This document shows positions 21,983-32,037 of a DNA stretch of 64,000 nt, piece by piece. The stretch comes from Selaginella moellendorffii (lineage: Eukaryota; Streptophyta; Lycopodiopsida; Selaginellales; Selaginellaceae). The notes under the pieces were generated by a model. That model ran no database searches. It saw nothing but the letters and a program-made list of their open reading frames with translations, and had not been told where the DNA came from. The stretch is taken from the NCBI RefSeq assembly GCF_000143415.4, contig NW_003314272.1, positions 2,195,728-2,259,727 of the forward strand. Reading direction: 5' to 3'. Position 1 is the first letter of the stretch; each line of letters starts with the position of its first letter. Position numbers and translations under genes: made by a program.

Positions 21983-24454
21983 TCACGCCGGATGGAACTC
22001 GTGGATGTTCTTAGCAGGATCCAGCTCTTTGATCATCTCGATCGGCCTTCCACCACCATCACCGCCTGGCTTCCTCCTTGACGGCGAAGCGTTCCTGTTG
22101 TATCCATCCAGGAGAGCCTTGAAAGTTATCTGCGTCGGCTGGCAGCCATGCTCGGTCATGTACTCGATCACGCTCAGCGCCTCCTTGTACAGCCCCAAGC
22201 TCGAGTAGCTCCCCACCAGCGTGTTGAAAGTGAAGTTGTCCGGCCTCACGCGAGCAGCCACCATGTCTCCAAACACCCGGGCCGCGTCGTCCATCCTGCC
22301 ATGCTTGGTGTACGAGTAGAGCAGCGTGTTGTAAGTGATCAAGTTGGGAGCTTTGCCTGCTCTTCGCATCTCGCTCATCACCTCCTCGGCTTTGTGGTAC
22401 ATCCCTTCCCGTCCATACATGCTCATCAAGCAGTTGTAAGTCACGCCGTCGGGCTTGAGCTGCGCCTTCCGGATCTCTTCCAGGAGTTTCACCGCGCGCT
22501 CGATCCATCCCCGCTTGGCGCACATCGAGATCATGGCGTTGAAGACTTTGATGTCCGGCGAGTGGCCGTTGTCGTAGAGCTGGTTGAGCGCGAGCTGGGC
22601 CTCGTTGTCCATGCAACACTTGCAGTAAGCGAGCACGAACGTCTTGCACAGGATGCCGCTCAGTGGCTGCTTGGCCGACTTCTCCAGCTCGTCGATGTAC
22701 TTCCGCAGCTGGAAGAACTGGCCGCTGTTGGCGTACGAGTGGATGAGCCCGGCGTGGCAAGCGTCGCTCAGCTGGAGCCCGGCCTCGGCCATCTCCTGCG
22801 AGACTTTCTCGCACTGTTGCCACCGTCCTTCCCGAGCGAGCGAGGCCATGAGTGCGGCGAAAGTCGGCACTGTTGGCTGCAATCCTGTCCTGAGTAGTCC
22901 CTTGTAGATGTCCACCGAGTAGTCGACGTAGCCACACCTGCCGTAGCACTCTATCAGGATGTTGAACGTGTCCACCCCTGGCATGTATCCCGCTCTCTTC
23001 ATCTCCCTGAAGACGTTGGACACCTCCGTGAGCATCCCGCAGTTGCCAAACGACTTGAGCAGCGAGTTCCAAGTCACCAGGTCCGGCGTGCAGTTCTTCT
23101 CTTGCATGAACTTGAAAACTTTCATCATGTCGTCCAGCTTCTCCATCCGGCCGTAGATGTCGATCAAGATGTTGTAAGTCACGATGTTGGGCGTGCAGTT
23201 CGTCTTTCTCATCTCCGTGAACGTCTCCAGAGCCTTCTCATACCGCTCCGCACGGTTGAAAGCCGAGATGAGAGTGCAGTACGTGAATTCGTCCGGACAC
23301 AGGCCTTTGGAGAGCAGGCTCTTCTTCAGAGCAGCCGCCTCGTCGCAAAGCCCGGCTCTGGCGTAGGCCGCAATGAGCTCGTTGTAAGTCACGATGTTTG
23401 GAGAGATCCCGGCGGCCTCCATCTCGACGAGCAGCTCCGAGGCCTCCTTGTGCATACCACCCTTCCCATAGACGTCGAGCAGCGCGTTGTAAGTCACACG
23501 GTTTGGACAGCAGCCGGCTTCCTTCATCTCCTGGAAGAGTCGCAGCGCTTCCTGGCAGTGGCTGTTCTGGATGCACGCCGTGATCATGGTGTTGTACGTG
23601 TAGTCGTCGGGAGAGATCTCGAGATCTTTCATCTCCTGGAAGAGCGACTGAATCCTGTCCCACGAGTCCCCTCTTTTACCGTAGAGGTCCAGCATCACGT
23701 TGTAAGTCACCGCATTCCCTCGCTGGCCTTCTCGTTGCATGGTCTCGAAGAGAGTGATGCCTTCGTCGAATCGCCGGGCTCTCGAGAGGATGCTGATGAG
23801 CGAGGTGTAAGCGTACACGTCCAGACTGTAGCTCTCGTCCTGCTTGAGGCTCTCGAAAAGCTCCAGGGCCGCGGGGAGCTGTTCATGGTTGCCCAAGACG
23901 CTGAGGATGGACGCGGTGGCGACGCCCCGGAGCTTGAAGCAGTCGTGCTTCCTGATCCATTCGAAGACTTCCAGCGCCTTCTTCCACTTTCCCTGGCGTC
24001 CCAGTGCCTTGACAAAGTAGACGAGCTCGGAATCCGTGAGGACGAGCTCGCCGGCGATGAATCCCAGCAGCTCCGTGGCGTCGGAAGAATCCTCCTGCTT
24101 AGAGATTGATGCGAGCAGCGAATGCGCCGCCTTCGACACGTCGCAGGGCTTGCCCTCCGGAGGATAGCGCGCCAGAGCGCCCAGCCGTTGCTTTGGCAGG
24201 GGAAATCTTCGCTCGCTACCAGCGCTGCCGCTGCCGCTGCTGCCGAAGATCGCTTCCAGGCTCTGGGATGGAAGAAGAGCAGCCTCGGGAGGAGACTTGT
24301 CCGAGATTTTCAATCTCACTGCCGCGGCCGCCTCCTCGATCGAAGAAGGGGAGGAGATTCTTACCGGAGCGATCGGCGCTGGAGCAAGCTCTGGAATGTG
24401 CTGCCCCGCGGCCGAGCAGCGACAGGAAGAGCCGATCGCCGAGACGAACGCCAT
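21983..24454 (-). CDS. P-class pentatricopeptide repeat protein (At5g02860-like)
   Basis: Intronless 823-residue frame from the ATG at 24454. The first 80-100 residues are rich in S, A and P, as in a plastid transit peptide. From about residue 140 there are around 17-18 tandem 35-residue PPR motifs with the P-class consensus (VTYNxLLDVYGKxG, PDDYTYNTMITAC, PNIVTYNELIAAYARAG). The tail ends HGCQPTQITFKALLDGYN plus a charged end, IEMIKELDPAKNI. The whole pattern matches the Arabidopsis At5g02860 type. PPR proteins bind single-stranded organelle RNA, one base per motif, through residues 5 and 35. The target cannot be read reliably without careful motif indexing. It is divergent with BUD13, with 107 bp between starts. 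Confidence 0.92.
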   Translation of the reverse strand: MAFVSAIGSSCRCSAAGQHIPELAPAPIAPVRISSPSSIEEAAAAVRLKISDKSPPEAALLPSQSLEAIFGSSGSGSAGSERRFPLPKQRLGALARYPPEGKPCDVSKAAHSLLASISKQEDSSDATELLGFIAGELVLTDSELVYFVKALGRQGKWKKALEVFEWIRKHDCFKLRGVATASILSVLGNHEQLPAALELFESLKQDESYSLDVYAYTSLISILSRARRFDEGITLFETMQREGQRGNAVTYNVMLDLYGKRGDSWDRIQSLFQEMKDLEISPDDYTYNTMITACIQNSHCQEALRLFQEMKEAGCCPNRVTYNALLDVYGKGGMHKEASELLVEMEAAGISPNIVTYNELIAAYARAGLCDEAAALKKSLLSKGLCPDEFTYCTLISAFNRAERYEKALETFTEMRKTNCTPNIVTYNILIDIYGRMEKLDDMMKVFKFMQEKNCTPDLVTWNSLLKSFGNCGMLTEVSNVFREMKRAGYMPGVDTFNILIECYGRCGYVDYSVDIYKGLLRTGLQPTVPTFAALMASLAREGRWQQCEKVSQEMAEAGLQLSDACHAGLIHSYANSGQFFQLRKYIDELEKSAKQPLSGILCKTFVLAYCKCCMDNEAQLALNQLYDNGHSPDIKVFNAMISMCAKRGWIERAVKLLEEIRKAQLKPDGVTYNCLMSMYGREGMYHKAEEVMSEMRRAGKAPNLITYNTLLYSYTKHGRMDDAARVFGDMVAARVRPDNFTFNTLVGSYSSLGLYKEALSVIEYMTEHGCQPTQITFKALLDGYNRNASPSRRKPGGDGGGRPIEMIKELDPAKNIHEFHPA

Positions 24455-24561
24455 AGCCGCGCGCTACATTTGATTCCCCTTAGGGTTTATCATAAGGGTT
24501 TAAAAACTAGTTCTAGGGCTTCAAGAACTAGGGTTCCTGGGAAGTGAGTTCCAGAGTAGAA
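24455..24561. promoter_or_regulatory. 107-bp bidirectional promoter PPR / BUD13
   Basis: The two start codons are only about 107 bp apart. The gap contains TTAGGGTTT (about 24480), AAGGGTTT and CTAGGGTTCC. Both 5' leaders and the promoter must fit here. Confidence 0.5.
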
Positions 24562-26604
24562 ATGGAGGCGTATCTCAGCAAGCGCTATGGCGCCGTGAAG
24601 GACAGCTTCGATCTCAAGCCCAAGAAGGCGAAGAAGAAGAAGAAGAAGAAGGATCCGGCACCGGCGAGCGCGGGTAAGGGCAAATTCCAGGGCGTGATGA
24701 TCGTGGACGACGACGCAGAGTGGCAGAAGAAGCTCAACGATTCCGACGAGGGCGAGGAGGAGGCCCCGACGATCGTGGAGGAGGACGACGAGGTAACGCG
24801 GGTCAAGCGAATGGATCTCCTGCGGCGAAGGACTTATCTCGCCATTGGCGACGATGGCAGCGGCTGGGTGGATGTTACTTCAGGGAAGAAATGCGCGGAC
24901 GATTTGTCTCCGGCTCGGGGCCCTCGCCGGGCTCGTCTGGACACGCCGGATCATTCTCCAGCTCGGGAAGATCTATCTCCTCCTCGCCGGACTCGTCAGG
25001 ACACGCCAGACGGAACTCCAGCTCGTGAAGATTTATCTCCTCCTCGCCGCTCTCGATCTCGTGAAGACTTGTCTCCTCCACGACGAAGGCGCGACCAGGA
25101 GGACCTAACACCACCTCGACGTACTCGTCAGGGCACTCCAGATTTGTCTCCAGCACGACGGTCTCGAGGTGGTGGATCTCCTGCTCGGGGTGGAGACGAG
25201 GATTTATCGCCACCTCGTAGAACGGACTTATCTCCTCCTCGTCGAAGCAGGCAAGCAGAACTCCAACAAGATTTATCTCCTCTTCGGCGGAGAGACGCAT
25301 CAGAGAGTCCTCCTCGTCGAAGAAGGAGCCAGGCAGAGGCAGAAGATTTATCTCCGCCACGGAGGCGGCGGCGGCGGGGGTCTGAGAGTCCTCGTGGAAG
25401 GAACCAGGCAGAAGAAGTAGTAGATTTATCTCCCCCCCGTCGGAGACAGCGGAGAGACACCGAGGACTTATCCCCGCCACGCCGGAGCAAAGCTGGCGGC
25501 GACGACTTATCTCCACCCCGTCGTAGGCAGCGGACAGACACTGAGGACTTATCCCCGCCACGCCGAAGGAGTGGAAGCGACTTATCTCCTCGTCGCAAAG
25601 CTGGCGCCGGTGACTTATCTCCACCCCGTCACAGGCCACGGACAGACACATCTCCACCCCGTCGCAGGGAGGACTTGTCTCCTCCTCGCCGGAGGAGTGG
25701 AAGCGACTTATCTCCGCCTCGTCGCAAAGCTGGCGGCAGTGACTTATCTCCACCCCGTCGCAGGCAGCGGACAGATACCGAGGACTTATCTCCGCCTCGC
25801 CGGAAGAGTGGAAGGGACTTGTCTCCTCCTCGTCGCAAAGGTGGCGGCGGGGACTTATCTCCTCGTCGAAGCCGGGGAGAAGATCTATCTCCGCCTCATC
25901 GTCGGAGCACCAGCGACCTCTCACCACCACGCCGTGGCCGGGTTGACGACGCCTCGGACAAGGCCAAGGCCGGGCTCAAGACAGGCTCGGAGCTCCGGCA
26001 CGAGATAACCGAGAAGCAGTCCCAGGACGCGAGGAGATTCAAGCAGCTCGACTCGACGCTCACGGGGCGTGGTGCCGAGACGGTATACAGGGACAAGCAC
26101 GGGCGGAGGCTGGCGGGGCTGGAGGAGCTGATGAAGCAGCAGAAAGGCCCTGCCAAGGAGCCGGAGAAGCCGCTCGAGTGGGGGACGGGGCTGGCGCAGA
26201 AGAGGGAGGCCGAGAAGCGGCGGGAGGAGATCGAGGCCGAGAAAGACAAGCCTTTCGCTCGCAGCAAGGACGATCTGGACGCCATCTACAAGAACAGAGT
26301 GCGCTGGGGGGATCCCATGGCTCATCTGGTGAAGCAGACGGACGAGGTACTGCTGGGGCTGGAAGACTTTGGCAGGAGCGACAAGATGAGGGAGTCCGGG
26401 TTTAACGTTCCGCAGGGAGTGCCGGCGCATAGCTGGCTCAAGCGCGGCCACGCCGCGACGCCAAACCGGTATAACATCCGGCCGGGGAGGCACTGGGATG
26501 GCGTGGATCGCAGCAATGGGTTTGAGGAGAAGCTGTTCAAGCAGCAGAACGAGAAGAAGGCGATGGTGGACACGGCGTATCTGTGGTCTGTTGCGGATAT
26601 GTGA
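24562..26604 (+). CDS. BUD13: BUD13 homologue, RES complex splicing factor
   Basis: Intronless. The start is taken as the ATG at 24562 (MEAYLSKRYG), the family's conserved first residues; the frame is open a few codons upstream without an ATG. A lysine run (about residue 24-32) and the conserved VMIVDDDAEWQ are followed by an arginine-serine-proline region of about two dozen DLSPPRR-type units (residues about 112-455). The conserved C-terminal domain runs from RDKHGRRLAGLEELMKQQ to RWGDPMAHLV, NVPQGVPAHSWLKRGH, NRYNIRPGRHWDGVDRSNGF and DTAYLWSVADM. BUD13 works in the retention-and-splicing complex with SNU17 and PML1 at the spliceosome. The repeat expansion is larger than I would expect. It is convergent with the next PPR gene. 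Confidence 0.94.
   Translation: MEAYLSKRYGAVKDSFDLKPKKAKKKKKKKDPAPASAGKGKFQGVMIVDDDAEWQKKLNDSDEGEEEAPTIVEEDDEVTRVKRMDLLRRRTYLAIGDDGSGWVDVTSGKKCADDLSPARGPRRARLDTPDHSPAREDLSPPRRTRQDTPDGTPAREDLSPPRRSRSREDLSPPRRRRDQEDLTPPRRTRQGTPDLSPARRSRGGGSPARGGDEDLSPPRRTDLSPPRRSRQAELQQDLSPLRRRDASESPPRRRRSQAEAEDLSPPRRRRRRGSESPRGRNQAEEVVDLSPPRRRQRRDTEDLSPPRRSKAGGDDLSPPRRRQRTDTEDLSPPRRRSGSDLSPRRKAGAGDLSPPRHRPRTDTSPPRRREDLSPPRRRSGSDLSPPRRKAGGSDLSPPRRRQRTDTEDLSPPRRKSGRDLSPPRRKGGGGDLSPRRSRGEDLSPPHRRSTSDLSPPRRGRVDDASDKAKAGLKTGSELRHEITEKQSQDARRFKQLDSTLTGRGAETVYRDKHGRRLAGLEELMKQQKGPAKEPEKPLEWGTGLAQKREAEKRREEIEAEKDKPFARSKDDLDAIYKNRVRWGDPMAHLVKQTDEVLLGLEDFGRSDKMRESGFNVPQGVPAHSWLKRGHAATPNRYNIRPGRHWDGVDRSNGFEEKLFKQQNEKKAMVDTAYLWSVADM
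24905..25930 (+). repeat. DLSPPRR-coding tandem repeat array in BUD13
   Basis: About 1 kb of imperfect coding repeats built on GA(C/T)TTATCTCC(N)CC(N)CGTCG(N)-type units, one per DLSPPRR motif. Inside it a higher-order unit (PRRRQRTDTEDLSPPRR followed by SG, KAG or GG spacers) recurs about three times between 25490 and 25900. The repeats leave the antisense strand open, producing a spurious 351-residue frame there. Confidence 0.85.
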
Positions 26605-26853
26605 TGGTTTCATCTGTGGTAACATGAACGAAAATCTGAAAAGTCTGTTTAGAAGCGACCAATTTTTGGTTTGGTTAACCAAACCAGTGGAATATGCTTG
26701 AATATTCTGGGATATCTTACCTTAGATTAATTTTATATTTATAAAACACTTTCTGGTATATTTTAATTTTATTCTACCATTTAATGGTTGATAAAGATTA
26801 AAATTGTGTTTTATAATTATCAATTCGCAGAAAATTTTAGAAAAAATTATTTT
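26605..26853. other. AT-rich convergent 3' region
   Basis: 250 bp between two convergent stops, strongly AT-rich from 26700 on. It probably contains both poly(A) regions. Confidence 0.5.
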
Positions 26854-28353
26854 TTAGATTTTGTAACCTTGGCTTGAAGCTAGGACAAGTGCGCCAACAT
26901 TCTGGCGATCAATCTCCAAAATCCTCTTTGTGGCCCGCACGCCTCTTTCCTGATTGAGGGTCCGCCCACGGGCGCATGCGCCCAGCAGGCACCGCCAGTC
27001 CACCACCTCGGGCTTGTACGGCATGCTCGTGATGAGCTCCTCGCTCTCCTCGAGCCGGCCCAGCCGCGCAAGCAAATCAATCACGCTGCAGTAGTGCTGC
27101 TTGTATGGCCTGACTGAGTAGTCCGCCACCATCGATCGAAAGCACGCAATGCTGGGCTCAATCTCGCCACCGTGGCTGGATGCGAGCAGCACACACGCAA
27201 ACGCCATCTCGTCCGGGAGATGGATCATTGTCATGGCAAGGAAGAGGTCGATCGCGGCGGTGGCGCGGCCGTTGTGGGCGTAGGCCGCCAGCAGCGAGTT
27301 CCAGGCCACCGGCTGGAGCTCGGGGATGCGATCGAAGAGTGCCCTGGATGCTGCGAGCTGCCCGTTTTGGGCATATGCCGAGAGCATTGTGTTCCAGAGG
27401 ATTGGGTCGCGGTGATCCATGGCATCAAAGAGCTCCTTGGCTCGATCCAGATCGCCGCTATTGGCATGCGCGCACAGGATCGCGGTCCAGGAGACGAGGT
27501 CGCGCTCGGGCATGGCGTCCAGGGCGCGGGATGCGTGGGGAAGATCACCGGCCTGGGCGTATGCACCAAGGATCGCGTTCCACAGGATTAGATCTCTCTC
27601 TGGAGCGCAATCAAAGATGTGTTGAGCTTGCTCGAGTCTATTTTGTTGCGAAAGCGCGTAGAGAATCGAGGTAAGAGATACAAGGTTGTGCTCGGGCATG
27701 GAATCAAATACTTTCTTCGCTTTATCCAGATGCCCATTCTGGGCATACGCTGATAAGAGACCATTCCAAGATATTAGCTCCCTCTCCTCCATCAATGCAA
27801 ACATTTTACTTGCGGAACCCACGTCACCATTGCGTGCGAAGCCTGATAGCATTGCGCTCCAGGTGACAAGATTTTGCTCCGGCATGGATTCAAAGACAAT
27901 CTTTGCCTGATCCAGATGCCCGTGCCGGGAAAATGCGGTGAGCAGCGCGGTCCAGGAGATAAGATCAACCTCCGGCATCGAGTCAAAGAGCATCTTCGAT
28001 TCCTTGAAGCTGCCGTGGCGGGAGTAGACGCACAGCATCACGGTGGAGGCGATGAGGCTCCAGTCCGGCATGGCGTCGAAGATCTGCTTGGCGACCTCGA
28101 GATACCCGACTCGGGCATACGCTCCCAGCATGAGCACCCAGGTGAAGTGGTCCTTGGCCGTGATCCCATCGAAGACACGCCGTGCCTCGCTGACGCTGCC
28201 GCAGCGGCCATACATCTCGATGAGCAGATTTTCCAGATGGGCGTCGCGGTGGATTGCTAGCGATTGGCAGAGGCGCGAATGGAGTTCCCTTGCTGCAGGC
28301 AGGCTGCTGCATGATTTGATCCGCCGGACGAGTGCGTTTCGATCTGGGCGCAT
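26854..28353 (-). CDS. PLS-class PPR protein, shortened E region
   Basis: Intronless, 499 residues from the ATG at 28353. It lacks an evident transit peptide (MRPDRNALVRRIKSCSSLPA), which is common in lycophyte PPRs. About a dozen repeats follow, mostly the short S type of 31 residues (FDSMPEHNLVSLTSILYALS, FDAMDHRDPILWNTMLSAYA). It ends with the E-type segment DLLARLGRLEESEELI, VVDWRCLLGACARG, RATKRILEIDRQNVGALVLA. The frame stops shortly after (SSQGYKI), before the usual end of the E motif, and no DYW deaminase domain is present. Such proteins usually act in organelle RNA editing with a partner deaminase. The truncated end may be genuine or may reflect decay of the C-terminus. Confidence 0.86.
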   Translation of the reverse strand: MRPDRNALVRRIKSCSSLPAARELHSRLCQSLAIHRDAHLENLLIEMYGRCGSVSEARRVFDGITAKDHFTWVLMLGAYARVGYLEVAKQIFDAMPDWSLIASTVMLCVYSRHGSFKESKMLFDSMPEVDLISWTALLTAFSRHGHLDQAKIVFESMPEQNLVTWSAMLSGFARNGDVGSASKMFALMEERELISWNGLLSAYAQNGHLDKAKKVFDSMPEHNLVSLTSILYALSQQNRLEQAQHIFDCAPERDLILWNAILGAYAQAGDLPHASRALDAMPERDLVSWTAILCAHANSGDLDRAKELFDAMDHRDPILWNTMLSAYAQNGQLAASRALFDRIPELQPVAWNSLLAAYAHNGRATAAIDLFLAMTMIHLPDEMAFACVLLASSHGGEIEPSIACFRSMVADYSVRPYKQHYCSVIDLLARLGRLEESEELITSMPYKPEVVDWRCLLGACARGRTLNQERGVRATKRILEIDRQNVGALVLASSQGYKI

Positions 28354-28923
28354 TGGCCCATACTTTAGTTAAAGAAGTGCTCTCTGTTAGTCTCCTTGAC
28401 ATGTACGTGCATGGGTCGCCACCCAAACGCGGACGTCATGCAAAAGATCGTTTGGGTCATTCCTGTTCATATATCCAAATTTTATCAATAAAACCATTCC
28501 CTTTAATAATATTTTATGCACTCAATCCAGACAGGGGCATTTGTGCCATTTAACAATTAACTACATAGGAGTATTGTTAGTATCGTTAGAGAATAAATGT
28601 ATAATTTATTATAAATTGGGTCTATGATGTATGGCTACAATGTCATGTACTAATATTAATGTAGAAATTTTTTAATAGTGGCTGGTTTTAATTTGGATAA
28701 TTGGGTTTTGCAAATTTCTGTATTCCTCTATTATACCACATGGAATATAGAAAGTTTTTAAAGCAATTTTTCAGCAATTATATTGGTTTAAAGTCAAGTA
28801 TGTATATATTCCATATATCTATATATATATATATATATTTATACAACCATACATAATTGAATTTATACAACTAAACATACTATTTCTACATTTAACAACA
28901 ATTTCTTGCTTTAATAAATAATA
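28354..28923. other. AT-rich intergenic with TA microsatellite
   Basis: 570 bp, becoming very AT-rich from 28480. A (TA)n run lies at about 28818-28839. No gene is seen. The compositional change begins here and continues through the lectin gene. Confidence 0.5.
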
Positions 28924-29805
28924 ATGCTAATAATTATAATTAAAGCTATCTTGCTTTTAGAGTTAGTTTATGGTAGATGGCCGGCAAAAGTAGATTGGGG
29001 AATTAATAATACACTATTAGAGAATGAAGTTAGAAGAATTGTTGAGAATGGATTTTTAAGTATTGAACAACGAATTGATAGATTCAATAATGATTATCCA
29101 ATTAATTATGAGGGGTCTGCTATTATTTTATTTGAACGAATGATTGGAAACCCACCAAATTGTCTAGTAGGTGATATATCTAATTCTAAAATTAGTGGTA
29201 GTACAATTAGATCTGGAATACAGTATATAAAAAGAACATATAAAAATCAAATTATCAATGCATGTTCTAGCATGTGTGATATTACAAGTCGTAATTATAG
29301 ACTTAGATATATTATTGATCAATGGTGGAATAATAGTAATATACAAAATGATTTTGAAATTACTCTTACAAATCCCTTAGCTTATTTGGATTATAGAAAT
29401 TGTGATGTTACTCATAGTACATTATATGCTGGATTTCCTAGAGATCATTTGTTAGCTTCTGAATTTTTAATATCTCCAAATGGTAAAAATATACTTTATA
29501 TATCATCTGATTGTAAACTTTTATTATACTCTGGAACGAATAATTTATGGATATCTAAAAATTCAAGAACTTATCAAGGATTTTGTAAACTTCTGTTAAA
29601 AAAAAATGGCAATCTTATATTATATTCAGCATTAGAAGAAAAAATATGGTCTATTGATAAATTTTGTTCTAAATTATCTCATTGTAAGTTTATTACATTT
29701 TTAACAGTCCAGAATGATTGTAATCTTGTAATATATTCATCTAAACCATCAAAAGAAATATGGTGGGCAACAAATACTCATACCCATCGTCTTTGTATCA
29801 AATGA
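28924..29805 (+). CDS. Secreted B-lectin (GNA-type) domain protein, AT-rich gene
   Basis: Intronless 293-residue frame from a clear ATG. Residues 1-17 (MLIIIIKAILLLELVYG) form a signal peptide. Residues about 18-165 are an unrecognised cysteine-containing, asparagine-rich region (IDRFNNDYPINYEGSAI, CSSMCDITSRNYRLRYI). Residues about 170-290 form a mannose-binding bulb-lectin domain: HLLASEFLISPNG, then three sugar-site-like strands SDCKLLLY, KNGNLILY and QNDCNLVIY. Only the last keeps the QxDxNxVxY consensus, so binding may be weak or monovalent. It has no kinase or membrane segment. Codon use is extremely AT-rich, unlike every neighbour. It could be a transferred gene or a gene adapted to an AT-rich pocket. 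A defence or glycan-binding role is inferred. Confidence 0.8.
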   Translation: MLIIIIKAILLLELVYGRWPAKVDWGINNTLLENEVRRIVENGFLSIEQRIDRFNNDYPINYEGSAIILFERMIGNPPNCLVGDISNSKISGSTIRSGIQYIKRTYKNQIINACSSMCDITSRNYRLRYIIDQWWNNSNIQNDFEITLTNPLAYLDYRNCDVTHSTLYAGFPRDHLLASEFLISPNGKNILYISSDCKLLLYSGTNNLWISKNSRTYQGFCKLLLKKNGNLILYSALEEKIWSIDKFCSKLSHCKFITFLTVQNDCNLVIYSSKPSKEIWWATNTHTHRLCIK

Positions 29806-29929
29806 ATATTTGAATTAATTGTCAAGAACAACTATTTGATTTACTGTCAAATTTACAGCTTATAATCGACCTTGAAAACTACATAATATTTCAAAGGTAA
29901 CAATTGTTTAATTCCATTGTTTTTTGATT

Positions 29930-31632
29930 TTACACTGTCGATTTTCTAATATTCACATCCAACACCGTCGTGTCGTCCGCTTGTCCTCCCGATTTGAGAG
30001 CAAGCCGACCTTCATCCAAGAACTTCCTCACCGCGCTTTCTACGTAATCGCTCGCTTGCCGGACGCTCATCCCCTTCCCGAAATTCGGGTAGCCATTCAG
30101 CCGATGGTCGCCGTTGAGCTGCGACGCCAGCTGAACCAGCTCTTCCTGGAACTCGGTCAGCTTCGCGTCCTCATCCACTGCCCTGTGACGAAGCGACCAA
30201 GGAGGCGTTGGAAGCGTCTCTGAAAAGAAGCTCACAGTAAGAATAAAATCCACTTGTCTCTCACGAATTTCTACCTGGGCAATCGGTTCTGGGGCTGCTG
30301 CGACCAGAGACAACGCTCTCAAAAGTCCCCGCCCAGGCATCTCTCTTCGTCAGGAAGTCCGACTTGAGATCAAAAAGTTTCTTGATAGTCGCTGCCAGTG
30401 ACGAGTGCTCGAACTGTGAAGTAGGCGTCGGGCCATTTGGCTCATGGACAACTGCAAAGGGCCAGAAGAAAAACTAAGTGGATGACAACGATAAAACAAA
30501 GAGTACCTGTTCCTTTCTCGATCCAAGGCGACACCATGATCGTCGGCACACGAACTCCAAGCCTGTCGAAATCAAAGAAGCCAGGCTCCGGTCCCAAAAC
30601 ACCATCGGGATTCGGGACTCCAACGTTTGGAGTCGGGACGTGGTCGTAGAACCCCCCATGCTCGTCGTAAGTTATCACGAACAACACCTCGTTCCACTGC
30701 GGGCTGCTGCGCAGCGCCTCGTAAACCTCCTTGACGAGCTTCTGGCCCTCGGAGACGTCGTGCGAGGGATGATCGTCATTGGCGGGAGTGAGATCCAGAT
30801 CAAAGTAGCGCTGCTCGATGACCGCCACGTTTGGAAGCATCCCGAGCCGGGCATGGAGCTTGAAGGCCGCGCGGTAGCTGTGGTACTTGGTCAGGTACTT
30901 GAGCTTGCGCAAGTTCTTGAAGAACAGGCAAGCCGGGATGTTCTGGTAGTAGATCCCGAACGAGAGACCGTCCTCGTCCAAGGAATCGTAGATGGTCTTT
31001 TGCGGGAATCCTTTCACCAGGTCCTTCTTCACGTTGCTAATCTCTCCATAAGAGGTGGCCGAGTGGACGTAGAGCCGGTTGGGCTGCGTGGACGTCGGCG
31101 TGGACGCAAACCACCGATCAAACACTGCAAACTCCATCGCCAGAGCTGTGTAGACTGGGACGAGCTCCGGGCGGAAGCCTTTCATCACCGTCTCGGAGAA
31201 GCCCTCCACCATGCTCTCGGCCTGCTGCGCGAATCCATTCATGGGCGGGGGGATCGCGGAGGTGTCGTTGGAGCCGAAGACCTGCTCGGTGATGGCCTGG
31301 AACGAATGCCCGGGGTCGGGGTCCACGAATTCGGCCGTGTCGGCGACGAAGATTTTTCGCGACGCGGGATCGGTGGTGGAGAGGGGATTGGACTCGTTGC
31401 CCTGGAGCCCGTCAATCTCCGGGTTGAGCTTCTTGAGCCAGCCCAGCATATGATCGAAGGAACGATTCTCCATCACCAGCACCACCACGGTCTTGATGGG
31501 GCCGGAGATTTTCTTCTTGTGCCTCCACCCGAGCTGCTGCTGCCACTGCTGCTGGTGCGCGAGGCAGAGATTCCAGGAGAGGAGAAGCCACAGCACCATA
31601 ATCTTGGACGCGCTGACCGCTGGAATCGCCAT
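29930..31632 (-). CDS. Non-specific phospholipase C (NPC), secreted/endomembrane
   Basis: Three exons: about 30508-31632, 30275-30452 and 29930-30221, giving around 530 residues. Residues 1-25 ([15 protein letters not shown]) are a signal peptide. Catalytic-family motifs are [11 protein letters not shown] (residues 55-65), [20 protein letters not shown] (about 180-200) and [14 protein letters not shown] (about 326-339), then [18 protein letters not shown]. After the first intron comes [18 protein letters not shown], needed to complete the fold. The last exon adds the NPC-specific tail ([11 protein letters not shown] to DVNIRKSTV). NPCs hydrolyse phosphatidylcholine and other phospholipids to diacylglycerol. 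The signal peptide places it in the NPC1/2/6-like group rather than the soluble NPC3/4/5 group. Confidence 0.92.
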
Positions 31633-32037
31633 CGCTGGCTCTCCAGTCGATCTTGCTACACGGGGAGAAGAGAGATTAGGGCTCTTACTGGAATCCTGCT
31701 GCTGTGCCGATTGGAATGGCGATCGGTGGAGCTAGAAAGATCGCCCGCCCGTACTAATGACCATCGCAGTGCTCCGCGAAGATACCTCCCTCTCACAAAC
31801 AGTGACGCACGGCGCCATCGCCCATTTCCCCTCTTCTTCTCCGCCAACGACACAGCCGCCCAAGGAAGTGCTCTGGCCACTAAAATGCGGAAGCGTAACG
31901 GAAGGCAATTCTATTACGTAATGTCCAGGTCACCGGCGAAAAGCGCAAGCGACCGGGAGCAGCCGGTGGCAGGGGCTGCCACCTAACATGTCGTACAGCA
32001 TATGTGATGCCATATACTTTGATTCGTATAAAGTCTC
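31633..32037. other. Intergenic between two minus-strand genes
   Basis: About 400 bp holding the NPC promoter and the 3' end of the SLC13 gene. Short frames here and the long antisense frame over NPC are shadows. I see no gene. Confidence 0.5.

Noticed and set aside
23102-24109. 335-residue open frame on the + strand
   Set aside because: Antisense shadow of the P-class PPR gene; composition follows the repeat periodicity.
24875-25930. 351-residue frame on the minus strand
   Set aside because: Produced by the DLSPPRR coding repeat of BUD13 read backwards.
30478-31986. 502-residue open frame on the + strand
   Set aside because: Antisense to the NPC phospholipase exon, whose motifs and signal peptide are unmistakable. 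GC-rich codon use leaves the opposite strand open.
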